Position numbers and translations under genes: made by a program. A model generated the notes under the pieces. That model had not been told where the DNA came from. It saw only the letters and a list, made by a program, of their open reading frames with translations, and ran no database searches. From Cryptomeria japonica (taxonomy: Eukaryota > Streptophyta > Pinopsida > Cupressales > Cupressaceae): a stretch of DNA of 64,000 nt. Where the stretch lies: the NCBI RefSeq assembly GCF_030272615.1, contig NC_081405.1, positions 575,283,752 through 575,347,751 on the forward strand. The letters run 5' to 3'. Position 1 is the first letter of the stretch; the number at the start of each line of letters is the position of its first letter. Below are positions 21,859-33,446 of this stretch, piece after piece.

Positions 21859-24800
21859 ATGGATTCAGAGGCTTCGTCCGCGAAAGCCACTCCTAGGGGT
21901 TTCTGGGTGGATATTTTTGAGGAACTATCTTAGTCTTCTCACGCCATCCCACCAAAGAAGGATTATCCAAAGACAAAGGCCAAAAAGAAAGTGACAACCC
22001 GCAACCCATCAGTTGTGCTGGATTCCTTAGAAAACATCTACAAGCTTGAGATCTGAAAGCAACCCAAAAACCTCAGAGAGGCCACCTGTTCAAGGATGTT
22101 GCATCACAGAAATGACCCTCATTCCATCGTGGTGCATTTCTGGAAGAGTGGTGCTCCCCAATCCTTGGTCCCCGCAGTTCCCTACTGTCCTGAACTTATA
22201 GCTGCCTGTGCAGAGGCTTTTGATCCTACCTCATTTTCTATTAGTGACTCACACTTGAAACTGATCATATCTCTAGAGGCCATTAGGGAAATGATCTGCT
22301 CCCCAATCTTGGAGAATACTGAGGTTTTCTTGGAGAGATCCATGGTGGAATTTTGGAGCACCAGGAGGGATGCATTAAGTTTCTGTCAGAATGCCCTCAA
22401 CCAGAGTTTATCAGCAGGGCCTCCAAAGTTCCCTTTGTCATATAGAAATCTGAAACAAGAGGACCTTAGAGATATTTCATCTACCCTGGCTTGGTTGTGT
22501 GGTCATGATAGTGACTGAAATATTACAGTTTCCATGATGAGCTTTCTTTTCAAAAGCAGGAAGCAAAGGGAACCTTTTCACTTCAAATTCTCCATGACTA
22601 TTGCTAAGGCCATGGTCAAGCAGTTATCCGAATTCCAATAGCTATGGCGTTTCAAGTTCTCTTCAGTATTAGTGCACCTGCTTTTGCATCAGAATGAAGC
22701 CTTTTTCATACACTTCATGCGCTTGTCCACTTTCGATGAGACGGGAAGTGTATTGCTAGTATCTTGTTGGATGCCTCTCTTGCTAGCCTCTTATGACTCC
22801 TATCAGTTTTCTAACTTGTTCTTGGCTCTTGTACTCAAGGATTTTGGAGTGATTCCCAATGAGCCTCTCACCTATTTTTCACAGGTCCAAATGAACTAGA
22901 TGCAAAATGAATGCCCTCCTTGCGACTGGTTTGTGGGCCCAGATTTCTCTTTCATCCACATAAATGGTTTCTTTGAAGAACCATTCTGGCTACCTACTCA
23001 CATGACCGATAGAACCCTAGCTCTAGAAATGGCGAGGCAGTTGGCAAGGGTTGAGCAAGCAATTGGTGCTTGAAAGCATGACACTTCCATCATAGAGGAC
23101 AATAAGGCCATTGGCTCAATTACCCTAGTAAGAAGAAAGGTAGCTGAGGAAACCTTGACGTCAAAGCTGGTGCAGTTGTGTTTCATGGTAATTGATGACC
23201 TATGGAGTTATGACCCTGATGGCTGCTTGAGCAAAAGAAAAAATGTTGTGAAGCATGAGCCTCGAGACTCATGGGTGGAACGTACCAACCCCTAGATTGA
23301 CGACCTGAGCAAATATGTGGGTCTCGATGATTTTCCTATTTTGGATCACCCCTTGTGGTTAAAATTTTATTCCCAAGTGCAAAGAGTCAACCTCGCGAAG
23401 CCAATTCCTCGGGCGTTGTTAGAAAGCATGAAAGCTTTATCCTGGCCTAGAAAGAAAAGGAAAATTTTTTGGGTCTATCGTCAGGAAGTGAATCAGCTTA
23501 GAGCTAGCCTTGGAAACGCACACCTGGACGAGCGTTTCGAGTAGGAATGGAGTAAAGTAAATAAATTTTACGACGAGATAGGTGATAGTTCCTCACACGG
23601 GGACTCATCTCCTGAGATGGTTGCTTAGTAGGAAGTTGGGACTATAATTACTGAAGGGCAGGAGCCAGAACTAAAAATCTCTCTTTCTCTAGATAGTGCA
23701 ACTCACAGACCTCATTCGCAATCTAATAAGAGGTGGTCTGAGAAATAGTCCTCTGAGGGCCCCCCAAAGAAGAAGCCATATTTTAGTGGGTCTGAGGAGA
23801 TTGCACTTGATACATCAACGACATCATCAACAGAGCTTCAATCACTGCGGCCTTCGACCGATCAGGTACGCCCCTTTTTCCCTTCTTCCCATTCTCCAGA
23901 TGTTCTTGCAGCCGCTCTCACGCCTATCATGCAAACCTCAATCCCTACTGCTCTTACGTTGGCCCCTGTGGGTATGATAATTAATCCCGAAGATGTGCTC
24001 ACACAGACTTTCATTCCTTTCCCAGTCGGAACCCCCATACCTACAACTTTTCAGTCGCCCACATCAGAAGTGTTCCCTGTGTCATGCAGGCTAGGTTTCG
24101 AAGAGTTTTCCCCCCAGAGTATGGCTATAGTGTCTGCTAGTTCCTTCCCATTGGTGAGTTCCCCTTTTGTCCCATTATTTTCCCCACTAGCAGTGACTCA
24201 CCCAGTCCAATCCTCCTTCACTGCCCCTTTTTTGCATTTCTCTTTCGCTGTCCCTCTTGGTGCAATTTTCGCAGGTCAAGCCATCGATCACCTTGATAGT
24301 TTCTAGCAGTAGGTTGTTTATGATCGAACCATTGGTTTGAATAAGGAAAATAAGAGGAAGGAGAAGGAAGGTGCTCGTCGTGCTCATCCTCGCCTGCAGA
24401 CCCATTTTAGTGAGCAAAGAGACTGCCTTTACTTTGCAAATATAGTTCCCAAGGTTGACAAGCCAGAATCCTAGATGAGGCCTAATGATTATGAGTTACA
24501 AGCAATGGGTGTTAGTCTCCAAAGCGCCATAGCATCTGACAAGGTTGGGATGATGGAAAAAAATTCTAAAGCAGTGTCCATGGACTTTATTAAGAAGAGT
24601 CATGATTTAGAAAAACTCTAAATGAAAAATGCTAGTCTCCGTGATTCTCTTTCCCAGTAAAGGAAAGAAGATAAGGCTCAAGTATCAGAGATCAATTGTC
24701 TACAAAGCCTACTAGCTCAAGCAAACATAGAAAAAGGAAAGTTGTAGTCGTCCCTCAATAGTGTTGGTTCCCAGCTAAAAGGTCAAGAAGTGACAAGGAA

Positions 24801-26049
24801 TGTAGCCCTGAAGGAAGCACACGATAAAGATTTTGAGATACAATGACTGAAGGCCACTTCCAGGGATGTTGCCTAGGTTCAGATGCAATTGCATGAAGAA
24901 ATCCTTCTAAAAAAAGGTTATGCTCATCAACTGAGTGAAGCCTAGGTGTCACGGACGGATGAGAGGATGACTTTCGAAGCCAAACTAAAAGCAAAAGAAG
25001 CAAGTCTTGAGCAATCCGGTAAATGTGTTTCAGAATTGGAAACTCTTCTGTAGCAGGAGCAGAACCATATATTGCAGTTGAAACAGACCGTCAGGACCGG
25101 AGAAGCAAAAATCTTAGCTTTGGAAAATCAGGGGGCTATTGAGAAAAATAAAATCCAGTAGCTCCAGTAGGAAACAGTTGGGAAAGATAATGAGATATCT
25201 TGATTGATGAGCCTCCCACCCCCTCAACTGATTGCCCTAGACTTCTCCACCATGATGACGGAGCTATATGTTTCTCATTGGGAAAAGGTAAAGCAGTTCT
25301 GCCCATCTTTGTAGCCGGTGTTAAGATTTCTTAGTGATGTGCAATCCCTTTGTGCTGAGGCCGAGCACCTTATAAATAATTCTATGCTTATCATCGATCC
25401 AAAATTCTCAATAGCCCAGACTCTTATTTAGTTGCTTTATTCTTCTCTAGAAGAGGAACATAGGGAGAAAGGGATTGCAGATCACCGACAATTGATCAAA
25501 AGGACTAATGTCTTCATAAATCGCCACAGGATAATTATGCAAGTGTCAGCTGCTTTAGCACCTTAGCAATTTTTCGTACCTAACATTAAGTGGCGTGTAG
25601 AGAAATTTTTTTCTCTAGGCTTACCTTCTCCTTTTCCTACAAATGGTTATGTACTGCAGATTGAGCAAGTATTGCAGCAGATTGAGATTTTACAATAGAA
25701 CATAGTTTTTCTGCAACGGTTGGGAAGCCCTATTTCAGAGAATGAAGTGGAAGGTCTTTTGCATCCTCTAGCCTAGCTCTCTGCTCTCCTGAACTAGGTC
25801 CAAGATAAACCTATACCTTTGCCCCTGGATGAAGTAATTTGCCTAGAGCAATATTTCCAAGATTTGGAAGTGCAAGTTGCACTCTAAGAGGATGAATGGC
25901 TACCCTTGAAGCAAGTTTTTGATCTTTTTCACGCCGTTGTGGATTAAGGTCTAGTCTTTGAACCAACAATTTTGGGTTCTTCTATTTCGCAGGCAGAAAC
26001 GCCCCTAATAGTCGCCAAGAAATGTTCACCTTTATTTTCCCCGATGTAG
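21859..26049 (+). pseudogene. Long sense ORF after integrase in element 1 (1396 codons, coiled-coil C-terminal part)
   Basis: One frame continues from an ATG at 21859 (an in-frame ATG also lies at 21790) to TAG at 26047, 27 bp inside the 3' LTR. It holds 32 in-frame stops (23 TAG, 5 TGA, 4 TAA) and no frameshift. Reading through them, residues 1-70 are basic and Lys-rich. Residues 80-400 look globular (VHFWKSGAPQ, FWSTRRDALSFC, WLCGHDSD). Residues about 480-560 contain a LDHPLWLKFYSQV-type segment. Residues about 560-830 are Ser/Pro/Thr-rich, and from about 870 the text is Glu/Lys/Gln/Leu-rich with heptad-like spacing that suggests coiled coil. I recognise no family and no RT, integrase or membrane segment. 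It could be an env-position protein, a captured host gene, or a second structural protein. Most stops could derive from CAG, CAA or CGA by C-to-T change. Confidence 0.65.
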
Positions 26050-26610
26050 GTTCTTGGCAGGCCCGGTTATGATTATTGTTTTTCTGTTTAGCCAGCAAGG
26101 ATGAGCATGCATGACACTTGGTGGCCTGATGTTGCTCCCTCGGTTCTTCTTTGGTGTTCTATTTTTGAAGCAACGCGGGTGTGACAAATGGCAATGCTCG
26201 GACCCACTCATTTGTCCAGTCTGCAGGCAGTTTCCTCGCAGCAGTCCCCTTTTCCGCAGTCCTTTCCCTTCTGAAAGAATCAATTCAGTTCTAGGTAACC
26301 TCCAGGCTATTAAAGGAGTTTGTTTTGCAAGGTGCAGCCTCTGTTGTGACACACCATATTTTTCTGTTCCAAGGAGGTTGTGCCAGTTTTGGATTTTTAG
26401 GGGAACTGTTTTTAGAAGCAGTGGTGTATTTAAGGGAGGATTTTTTTGTGGCAAAGGAGGATCTATTTTAGAGAAGAAGAAGAACAGTCTAATTTCCTAA
26501 GTAGGGGTTTTCTTTCATTTCTAGCCTTAAAAAACTTTTTGGAATTTTCTATAAGAAGATTATTTAGATTGTGCCTGTGGCCTTTGTGATGTCTTTCTTG
26601 GCTTACTGTT
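26023..26610 (+). repeat. 3' LTR of element 1, first part
   Basis: It starts TGTTCACC and is colinear with 13298-13885 of the 5' LTR. It is cut at CTGTT, which is duplicated at 35137-35141 on the far side of element 2. The usual polypurine tract is not obvious upstream: only GCCAAGAAA precedes the TG. Confidence 0.85.
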
Positions 26611-27149
26611 TGTAGCGTCGTAAATTGTACGCACTTGCTAAAGTAGTACAATTTCACACCTAGTTTAGCACCCACCTTGGCGCATTTTGCATTTTGCATT
26701 GCATTTCCCCTTTAGCACTTAATTAGTCAAATTAATTAGGTCTAAGGTTCTATTTCATCATCTCCCACATCATAAAGTTGGGCCCTTTCATTAAAGTGTG
26801 CCCTTTTTCATTTTATTCCTCCTATACATCATTTAATCAAAAACCCTAATTAGGTCCTATTTTGAACTTGGGGGCTTGGTTTTGGGGGTTAAAACATCTC
26901 GAAATCACCTGTAACTTCGGGATTCTCTCTAAAATCATCATATCCGATGGCCCTGAAAATTTGGTGAAAAGTTGTCGGGACCATGGCGCCCGGAAAGGAC
27001 CATGGCGCCCGGAGTGCACATGGTCTCGGACATTTTTCCCGAAATTTTAGGAGCGTGATCCAATCATAAAATAAAGCTTAACCCCAAGAAATTGGCGGGA
27101 TATTCAATCTCTAGGTTGGCCAAAAGTCAAAATTAAGACCTAGGGTTTC

Positions 27150-27157
27150 ATATATAA
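27150..27157 (+). promoter_or_regulatory. TATA box in the LTR of element 2
   Basis: ATATATAA stands after GGGTTTC and before GAGCTCTC, and is conserved in the 3' LTR at about 33986-33993. A start site some 30 bp downstream would leave a long R-U5 leader containing the GC-rich repeats. Confidence 0.6.
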
Positions 27158-27770
27158 GAGCTCTCTTTCTTCATTTGAAAGGATCGAAACTTTGGCTTTC
27201 GAGGACCTTCTATGCAGCGAAAGAGCAGATCTTTGAAGACTTCAATAAAATTCAACATCCATCCATCAAGCATTCATCAATTTCATTCATTTAAGGGCTT
27301 GGGAGACATTGAAGAACAATAGGAGATTACCGACTGAAGATTGGCTTGTACTCCTCCCTTGAGGGTTGGGTATGATTTCATGTTGTTTTCATGTCTTTGC
27401 ATAAGCTTCAATATATCCTTTATTCATGCTTTAGATCACTTTGCATCTTGATTTAGAGAATTTACATTATCATTTACAAGCAATTAGGGTTTACTTTCTA
27501 GGTTGCTCTAGTTTGCTTTCTTGCATTTAAGGACCTTGCACACACACTAGGTCTGCACACATAATACATTTTACAATACAACTTGGCTATTCGTGGAGGT
27601 GGAAATCACCGAAGCGGGGGTTTGACTAAGGCAAAACCCTATATAGCCGCCCACCACACCTTTTCAGATATAAGTGCAGGTTTCAGAATTCGGACAACGC
27701 CGCAAGTTACAGATTTGGAAGAAGCAGACGGAGATCGAACTTCACACTAAATCTCAGAACAAAAGACCAG

Positions 27771-27866
27771 GACAGGGGTGTGGGGCGCCCTGGTCCTTCC
27801 AGGACAGGGGTGCTGGGTGCCCTGGTCCCTGGGACAGGGGCGCTAGGCGCCCTGGTCCTCCTGACA
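27771..27866 (+). repeat. GC-rich tandem repeats in the element 2 LTR
   Basis: Three imperfect copies of a unit of about 30 bp follow one another, each built on GGACAGGGG...GCGCCCTGGTCC. Matching copies lie in the 3' LTR at about 34611-34702. The units contain inverted GGACC/GGTCC-type complementarity, so the RNA could form hairpins. A related GACCATGGCGCCCGG doublet occurs upstream at about 26980-27015, before the TATA box. Most LTR differences cluster in the tandem part. Confidence 0.7.
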
Positions 27867-28303
27867 GACAGCAGTTTTCAGCATTTTTGACAGCTTTCTA
27901 GGTTGCAAAACAACAGTTTCCAGAGCAGTTTCAGGGGCAGAATCAGGACAGTGGCGCCCGCGCCCCCGTCCTGAACATTTTCAGTTAGATTTTAACTCCG
28001 GGTATGCATTTGCATTCTTGTCTTGTCCTTGTGTTTACAACTTTCCATTATTTAAGTTCAATTCTGCAATCTTGTTATTAGTTCATACTTGCACTTTGGG
28101 GTTAGGGATTGAACTTGCATCATTTTATCTTTCAATTGCAACAAAGGAATAGAAATCCTAATAGGTAGCCCATGGCTCTCTCTTCCACAAAAAGAAGTAG
28201 CCAATTGTGTGATACCTCTAGGCTCTTTCGTATTCCACAAATGTGTGATTGAAAGTGAGATTAGGGCATGTTTTCTTAGTGTCACTTTTTCTCCCACACA
28301 TTT

Positions 28304-28321
28304 TGGTGAACTCGACGTGAA
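28304..28321 (+). promoter_or_regulatory. Primer-binding site of element 2
   Basis: TGGTGAACTCGACGTGAA begins 3 nt after the 5' LTR and has the TGG start of a tRNA complement. It differs from the sites of elements 1 and 3. The tRNA was not identified. Confidence 0.5.
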
Positions 28322-28461
28322 TCTATCATTGCTTCCTCTTGCATTGCATTTGTTAGATCTAGATCTAGATTTAGTGTGTTTTCATTTCATTTTCATTAAA
28401 AAGAAAGAAAAAAAAGTGTGTTTCTTTGCATTGTGTGTTTAAAATTTTATGCAATTTCAAA

Positions 28462-31400
28462 ATGTCAGATTTTTATTTGCAATATGTTCATATTTGTGAT
28501 GATTATGAGTTAGATGAAGCTTTAGATGAGTTTTTGAAACCTAAATATACCAAACCTTCATTTTACCAAAAACTCATAAACATTGTAACTATGCCATTTC
28601 GTTGTGATGAGAAAGATAAGTTGAATGATTCCTCTCAAGGGTACATTCCTATCAGCTCTTCCACTAAATCTAGTAACATGGTTGTTTTCAATGATCCCCT
28701 CTATGAAGAGATATCTCCTTTTGAATCAAAAGATAAACCTTTTAATAGATATGATCATGCTTTGTTAGATGATGCCCTTGATGACTTTGTGGCTCCTAAA
28801 AAATGCTCCCTTCATGAGGATCCTTTTGTGCAAGAAGATGACATTATCCCTACATTTCCTAGTGATGGCATTTCCTTTTCCAACAAAATTCCCACTAGAG
28901 ATGATGAATTAATGATAAATGCTTACCCTTCTCCTAAAGTTTGTCTTACCCATAAGCATCCCTTAGAGAAAGAAGATGAAATAATAAGCAATTTCCTTAA
29001 TTCTCTCTCCCCTAAAGATCATATTGAACATATTTTGAGGAAATAGGATGAGTTTAACACATCTATTGATGCTCTCCCTCCTAAGGATGGGGAATTAATA
29101 AACAATGTTATCTCCTCTCCCGAAATTGACAATACTTCAAACATTCCTTTCAACAACCTCACTATTTGGGATGAACCATTAGAAGAAGGTATAGATTATT
29201 CTTTACCCCTAGCCAAAGGGGATGAAATCAAGATTGGAAACTCCCTTGATAGTTTCTCCCCTTCCTTGAATCTCAATTATTCTCCCTCTAAAAATAAAGC
29301 ATCTCCCTCTCCTCAACTTGGTTCTACTCATAAGGAAACCCTAGTTCAAATCAAGATGGTTAACATTTCTTTCAAAGATCTCCCTCTCAAAAGTGAGACT
29401 TTAGAGAGTAGTGTTGATCCTTCTCCTAGAGAGTTTATTCCCCATGTAGATCTTGTGATGATAAAGGATGATATGACCGTTCCTAGTATTACTCTTCCTA
29501 CTAGAACATCAATGCCTATCCCTTGTCTCTCTCCTAAAATTGATTTGATCCGTGATAAGGTTTTAGTGCAAGAGAAGACTATCAATAATTCTTCCAACAC
29601 TTTTTTTCATTCCTCTAAACCATCCTCAATCAATTTGATACATGTGAATGAGACATCTAACAAACCTCTCTTCACTGTCCAAGGTGCTTGTCCTTCTCAA
29701 AATTCTCAACCTTTAAATAAGCCTATCTTAGTGGTTCAAGGTGGTTATGCTAATGATTCTTTTTGCACTCCTAAGAAACCGGTTATTATTGTGCAAGGAG
29801 GTTATTCCTCTAAGAGCCCTTATGAGTATGCTAAGCAATTGACTAGAGAGAGTTATCATGCGGTTGCCCATACTTATAATACTAGAAACAATAGGCAACC
29901 TAATCCTCCTCTAGTTATCCCAACTTCACTTCCTCCTTCCCAACCTATTCTTCCCCAAGCTCCACGTATTTCACAAGTTCTTGGTAAGGAATATGATCTC
30001 ATAGAACAACTTAAAGCTACCCCTGCTAAGATATCCCTTTGGGATCTGATCCAAACTTCTTCCGCTCATCATGGAATGTTACAAGATTCCTTGAAAGATT
30101 TGAATGTTCCTCCACCTAATACATCTAGTAATATAGTGTCTTTGGTTAACTCTATGATGAATCCTAAAGCTCAAATTGTGTTTACTCAAGATGAGTTGCC
30201 TACTAGTGAAATTCAACATCAATATGATCCCTTGATGATTGTGGTTATCATAAATGACATTGCTATAAGACGAACACTGGTAGATAATGGCTCTGGCCTT
30301 AATGTGTGTAGCATTAATCTATTGCATAAGATGAATGTGGATACATCCCTTATTGAGCCTGACTCTCGTCCCATTCAAGGCTTTGATAATGTGGCTAAGT
30401 CTTCATTAGGTATTATCACCTTACCCATCACAGTGGGACCCGTTACTTTGCCTACTCCTATCCATGTTATGTCAGGAAATCTAACATACAACTTGTTATT
30501 AGGGAGACCTTGGATTCACGGTATGCCAGCTATCCCCTCTACATTGCATAGACAAGTTAAATTCATTTATAACAATAAGACATATACCTTGATAGGTGAT
30601 ACTAATTTTCAAGCTTGTTTGCAAACATCTAAGCCTTCCTCTTCTAGTAATGACTCTTTGAACAAGATACCTATGGATGAATCCTTACCCTCTGATAATC
30701 AAAATTCTTTGGATGAGTCTGAAGCTCCTGAAGAAGATCCTTCTCGACTTGAATATACGCATAAAAAGGCTTTTGATCCTGAGAAGGTTCTCGTAGAAGA
30801 CAATTGGGGATCTCTTGATTTCACTCCCACCTTCGTAGGTGAGTATAGGGTTCCTCCTAGAGAGCTTAAAGTTAAAAAGAAGGAAGAAACTAGAGATCAA
30901 TTAGTCTTACCTGAACCTATGAGCAATAATTTTGTGGCCGCTTCTCAAACTTCTTCTCCTCACACCTCTAATTATGAAGAGTTTGATTCTTTGTCTTATG
31001 AAAAACCACCTTCTCTTCCTGAAATGGCTGATCGTTATGGTCATGGTTTTCGCATTTTTGCTAAGCATGGGTATCATGGAAATGGTTGTGTCGCTCATGA
31101 ACAAGGGATAAAAGTTCCTCTAGAGACTAATTTTCACAATTATGCCTTTGGACTCGGCTATAATCCCTGCAAACGTACCAAAGCATCTAAAAGACCATCT
31201 CTCAATGTGAATGCTATATTTAATAGTGATGATGATCTCACTTCAACTAAATCATCTTCTACTTCTATCAACTCTCATTCCCCTCATAAGGAAATCTTGG
31301 CGATAAACAAATCTCTTTATGAATTCCCTCAAATTTCTAAATCCACTTATGAATCTTTATCTCCTATTCATCATAAAGTCCTTTCCTCTAGGGATAAGGC

Positions 31401-31554
31401 TCTAATAAATTACACTCATCCTTCTTCTAAGATTTCATGTGACTTTTCTTCTTCAATTTTCATCATTTTATACATGTTTTTGATCTCACTTATAGTTGAG
31501 CATTTAACATGTCATATTCAAATACCTCATTCAATCTATCATGTCTTTAAATAA
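28462..31554 (+). CDS. Element 2 gag/protease-type protein, one internal TAG
   Basis: A single frame of 1030 codons runs from ATG 28462 to TAA 31552-31554. Its only interruption is TAG at 29044-29046 after codon 194. The N-terminal part is acidic with repeated ALDDFV/ALDEFL-like segments and does not look like a standard gag. At about 30000-30060 a Ser-Leu-Trp-Asp-Leu motif occurs, also seen before the protease in element 1. The retropepsin domain follows at about 30210-30600: RRTLVDNGSGLNV carries the active site (Asp-Asn-Gly in place of Asp-Ser/Thr-Gly), and YNLLLGRPWIH is the conserved second block. A segment KHGYHGNGCVAHEQGI lies at about 31060-31105. The C-terminus has a hydrophobic stretch of about 20 residues that could span a membrane. 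No zinc knuckle, RT, RNase H or integrase was found. The near-intact state implies recent function. Confidence 0.8.
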
Positions 31555-33446
31555 CATTAATGGCTATTATGTTGCTCATCATTATGTGACATTGGTAGCT
31601 CATTTACTGGGGGCTCATTGTCATTCATGATGGTACAATTTCAAGTGCAATCATATTTTTGGAAGCAACATAATAGCCTAATTTTCTATGTTATCTCTTG
31701 TTCCTATGGGGACAAGAGTGATTTCATACATCTCTTCTTTTTATGGTTAAAATTTCCCTTTGGGGTAATAGTGTGGAAATATTGATCATCTTTTCTTTAG
31801 AATCCTCTTTTCCTAGATATGGGAGAAGATGTGTATTCTCTTTCTTATCCTACCCACTTCTTATGAGGAGCATTTTACATACACTAATGTCTTGCTTGCA
31901 TGAACTCATGTGAGTATGTAGTACATTTCGCTTATGTCTAAATCTCTCCCTAGAAGATTGTGTAAGTCCTTCTCATTGTCCTTATCCTTAGGAAGCAATG
32001 ATCTTTCCTTATTTTTATCTAAGGATCCACTTTTTCCTATTTTTCGGGGATGGTGTGAACTTTATTACTTGATGTTATTCCTTGTATGCATTTGTTGTTG
32101 TTTGTTCAAGGATTCTCTCTTACAAGAGGTGTAAGTCCTTGACTACAACCTCTTTTGCACTTGGTAAAATACATCCATAATGAATTCACTCTCCGAATTG
32201 GGTTAAAAAGAGCATCATCCTTCATTAAGAATCACTTTCACCTCGCAAAAGAAGGAAGTATTGCATTCTTATTCTCTTCTTTGTCTTATTCTAGAAGATG
32301 TTATATTTGTCTAAGACAATTCCTCTCGGGATAGGTGTCTTTTATACAAAGATCTCTTCTCCTCTAAGGATCTCCTTTACACATACTACAAGATATCACT
32401 CTTTCAACTATCTTATCCTTGCTTAAAGAGTGCAAAACTCTCTTGCTTGGATCTATGACATTGTTGCATTTTTGGGGTATCTTCTTTTGTGATGAAGGTA
32501 GGTATCCTTGTTCTACTTTACTCATGATATAAACATTACACTTTTTGAGCAATGGGTCATTCTCGGAACCAGAGCACAGACTCTTAGATCGAGATGTCTC
32601 CATTTTTCTTTTATGCAAGGTGATTATTCTCGGAACCAGAGCACGGACTCTTAGAGCGAGATGTCACGCTTTTGTACTATACATATACAGGTTGTAGCAT
32701 ACTCGGGCATCGACTCCTATGAGGTGCTCCTAACCTCCCTTACACACACATGCACGAGGTTGAGTGGAACTAGCGGCATAAGGCTAGACTTTCTCACTCT
32801 CCTCCCTTACATGGATCACCTAGACAGACTCTAGGGGCTAGTTTTCCATGTCCTTTTCCCATGGATCACCTAGACAAGATCTAGGGGCAGGAAGTCCATG
32901 TTTTCTCTCTCACTATTTTTCTCATGGATCACCAATGTGTGTATTCATGCTTTTTTTCCTTTCTTTTCTTCTCTTTGCATTTTGTTTCCATTTACATCCT
33001 TCATCTTGTGTTAGAGAACTCTCAAATCCTCACACTCTTTGTTGTGTTGGAATTGAGATGTAGTCCTCTTTCTTACCAAATGATTCTCCATTAGTTTTTG
33101 ATCTCATATCAAATCTTCTTGTGAGCATTTGTCATCAATATTCTTTAACAATTCAAAGTGGTAAACATGATACCCTGTTTCAACTCACTAAAATTAGCAA
33201 GCCGAAATAGGGGGGGGCATACAGCTACCCTCGAATTTTCATCACCTTCCTTAGTAAGCATTAGGTGATTTTGTGATCTAACATGTGTTTTGTAGGGTGC
33301 GGTTCCTAACTGTGTACTGCAGATACTGCTGGGGGCTTCGTTCGACAGACTTATGGATATATCCTTTTTCAAATAATGTTTACTTTTCTGTACTTTAGCT
33401 TGCATATGCACGTAGTGTTCCTATGACCACTAAAGTGGGGGCTAAA
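31555..33446 (+). other. Noncoding 3' part of element 2, with short repeats and polypurine tract
   Basis: No domain is readable here. Two short tandem duplications stand out: a unit with TCTCGGAACCAGAGCAC at about 32556-32667 (two copies), and ATGGATCACCTAGACA followed by ATCTAGGGGC-like text at about 32812-32900 (two full copies and a partial third). AAAGTGGGGGCTAAA at 33432-33446 abuts the 3' LTR and is a good polypurine tract for plus-strand priming. This segment occupies the place where pol would be expected. Confidence 0.75.

Larger units (their letters stand above)
26611..28300 (+). repeat. 5' LTR of element 2
   Basis: It runs from TGTAGCGTC to CCCACACA, 1690 bp. By eye it differs from the 3' LTR at roughly 48 positions with no length change, and about 40 of these are transitions. 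That is about 3% divergence. Several differences are CG/CA or CG/TG pairs, as methylation decay predicts. Confidence 0.92.

Noticed and set aside
21859-26049. Idea that the many TAG codons are read through or reassigned
   Set aside because: TGA and TAA stops also occur, the pol genes of the same element are broken too, and the stops lie at no regular place. Mutational decay explains it.
26862-27050. 62-codon frame repeated at 33698-33886
   Set aside because: It is duplicated because it lies in the two LTRs of element 2. It has no protein family and lies upstream of the TATA box.
27771-27866. CRISPR-like array
   Set aside because: Units are adjacent without unique spacers, and the setting is a plant LTR.
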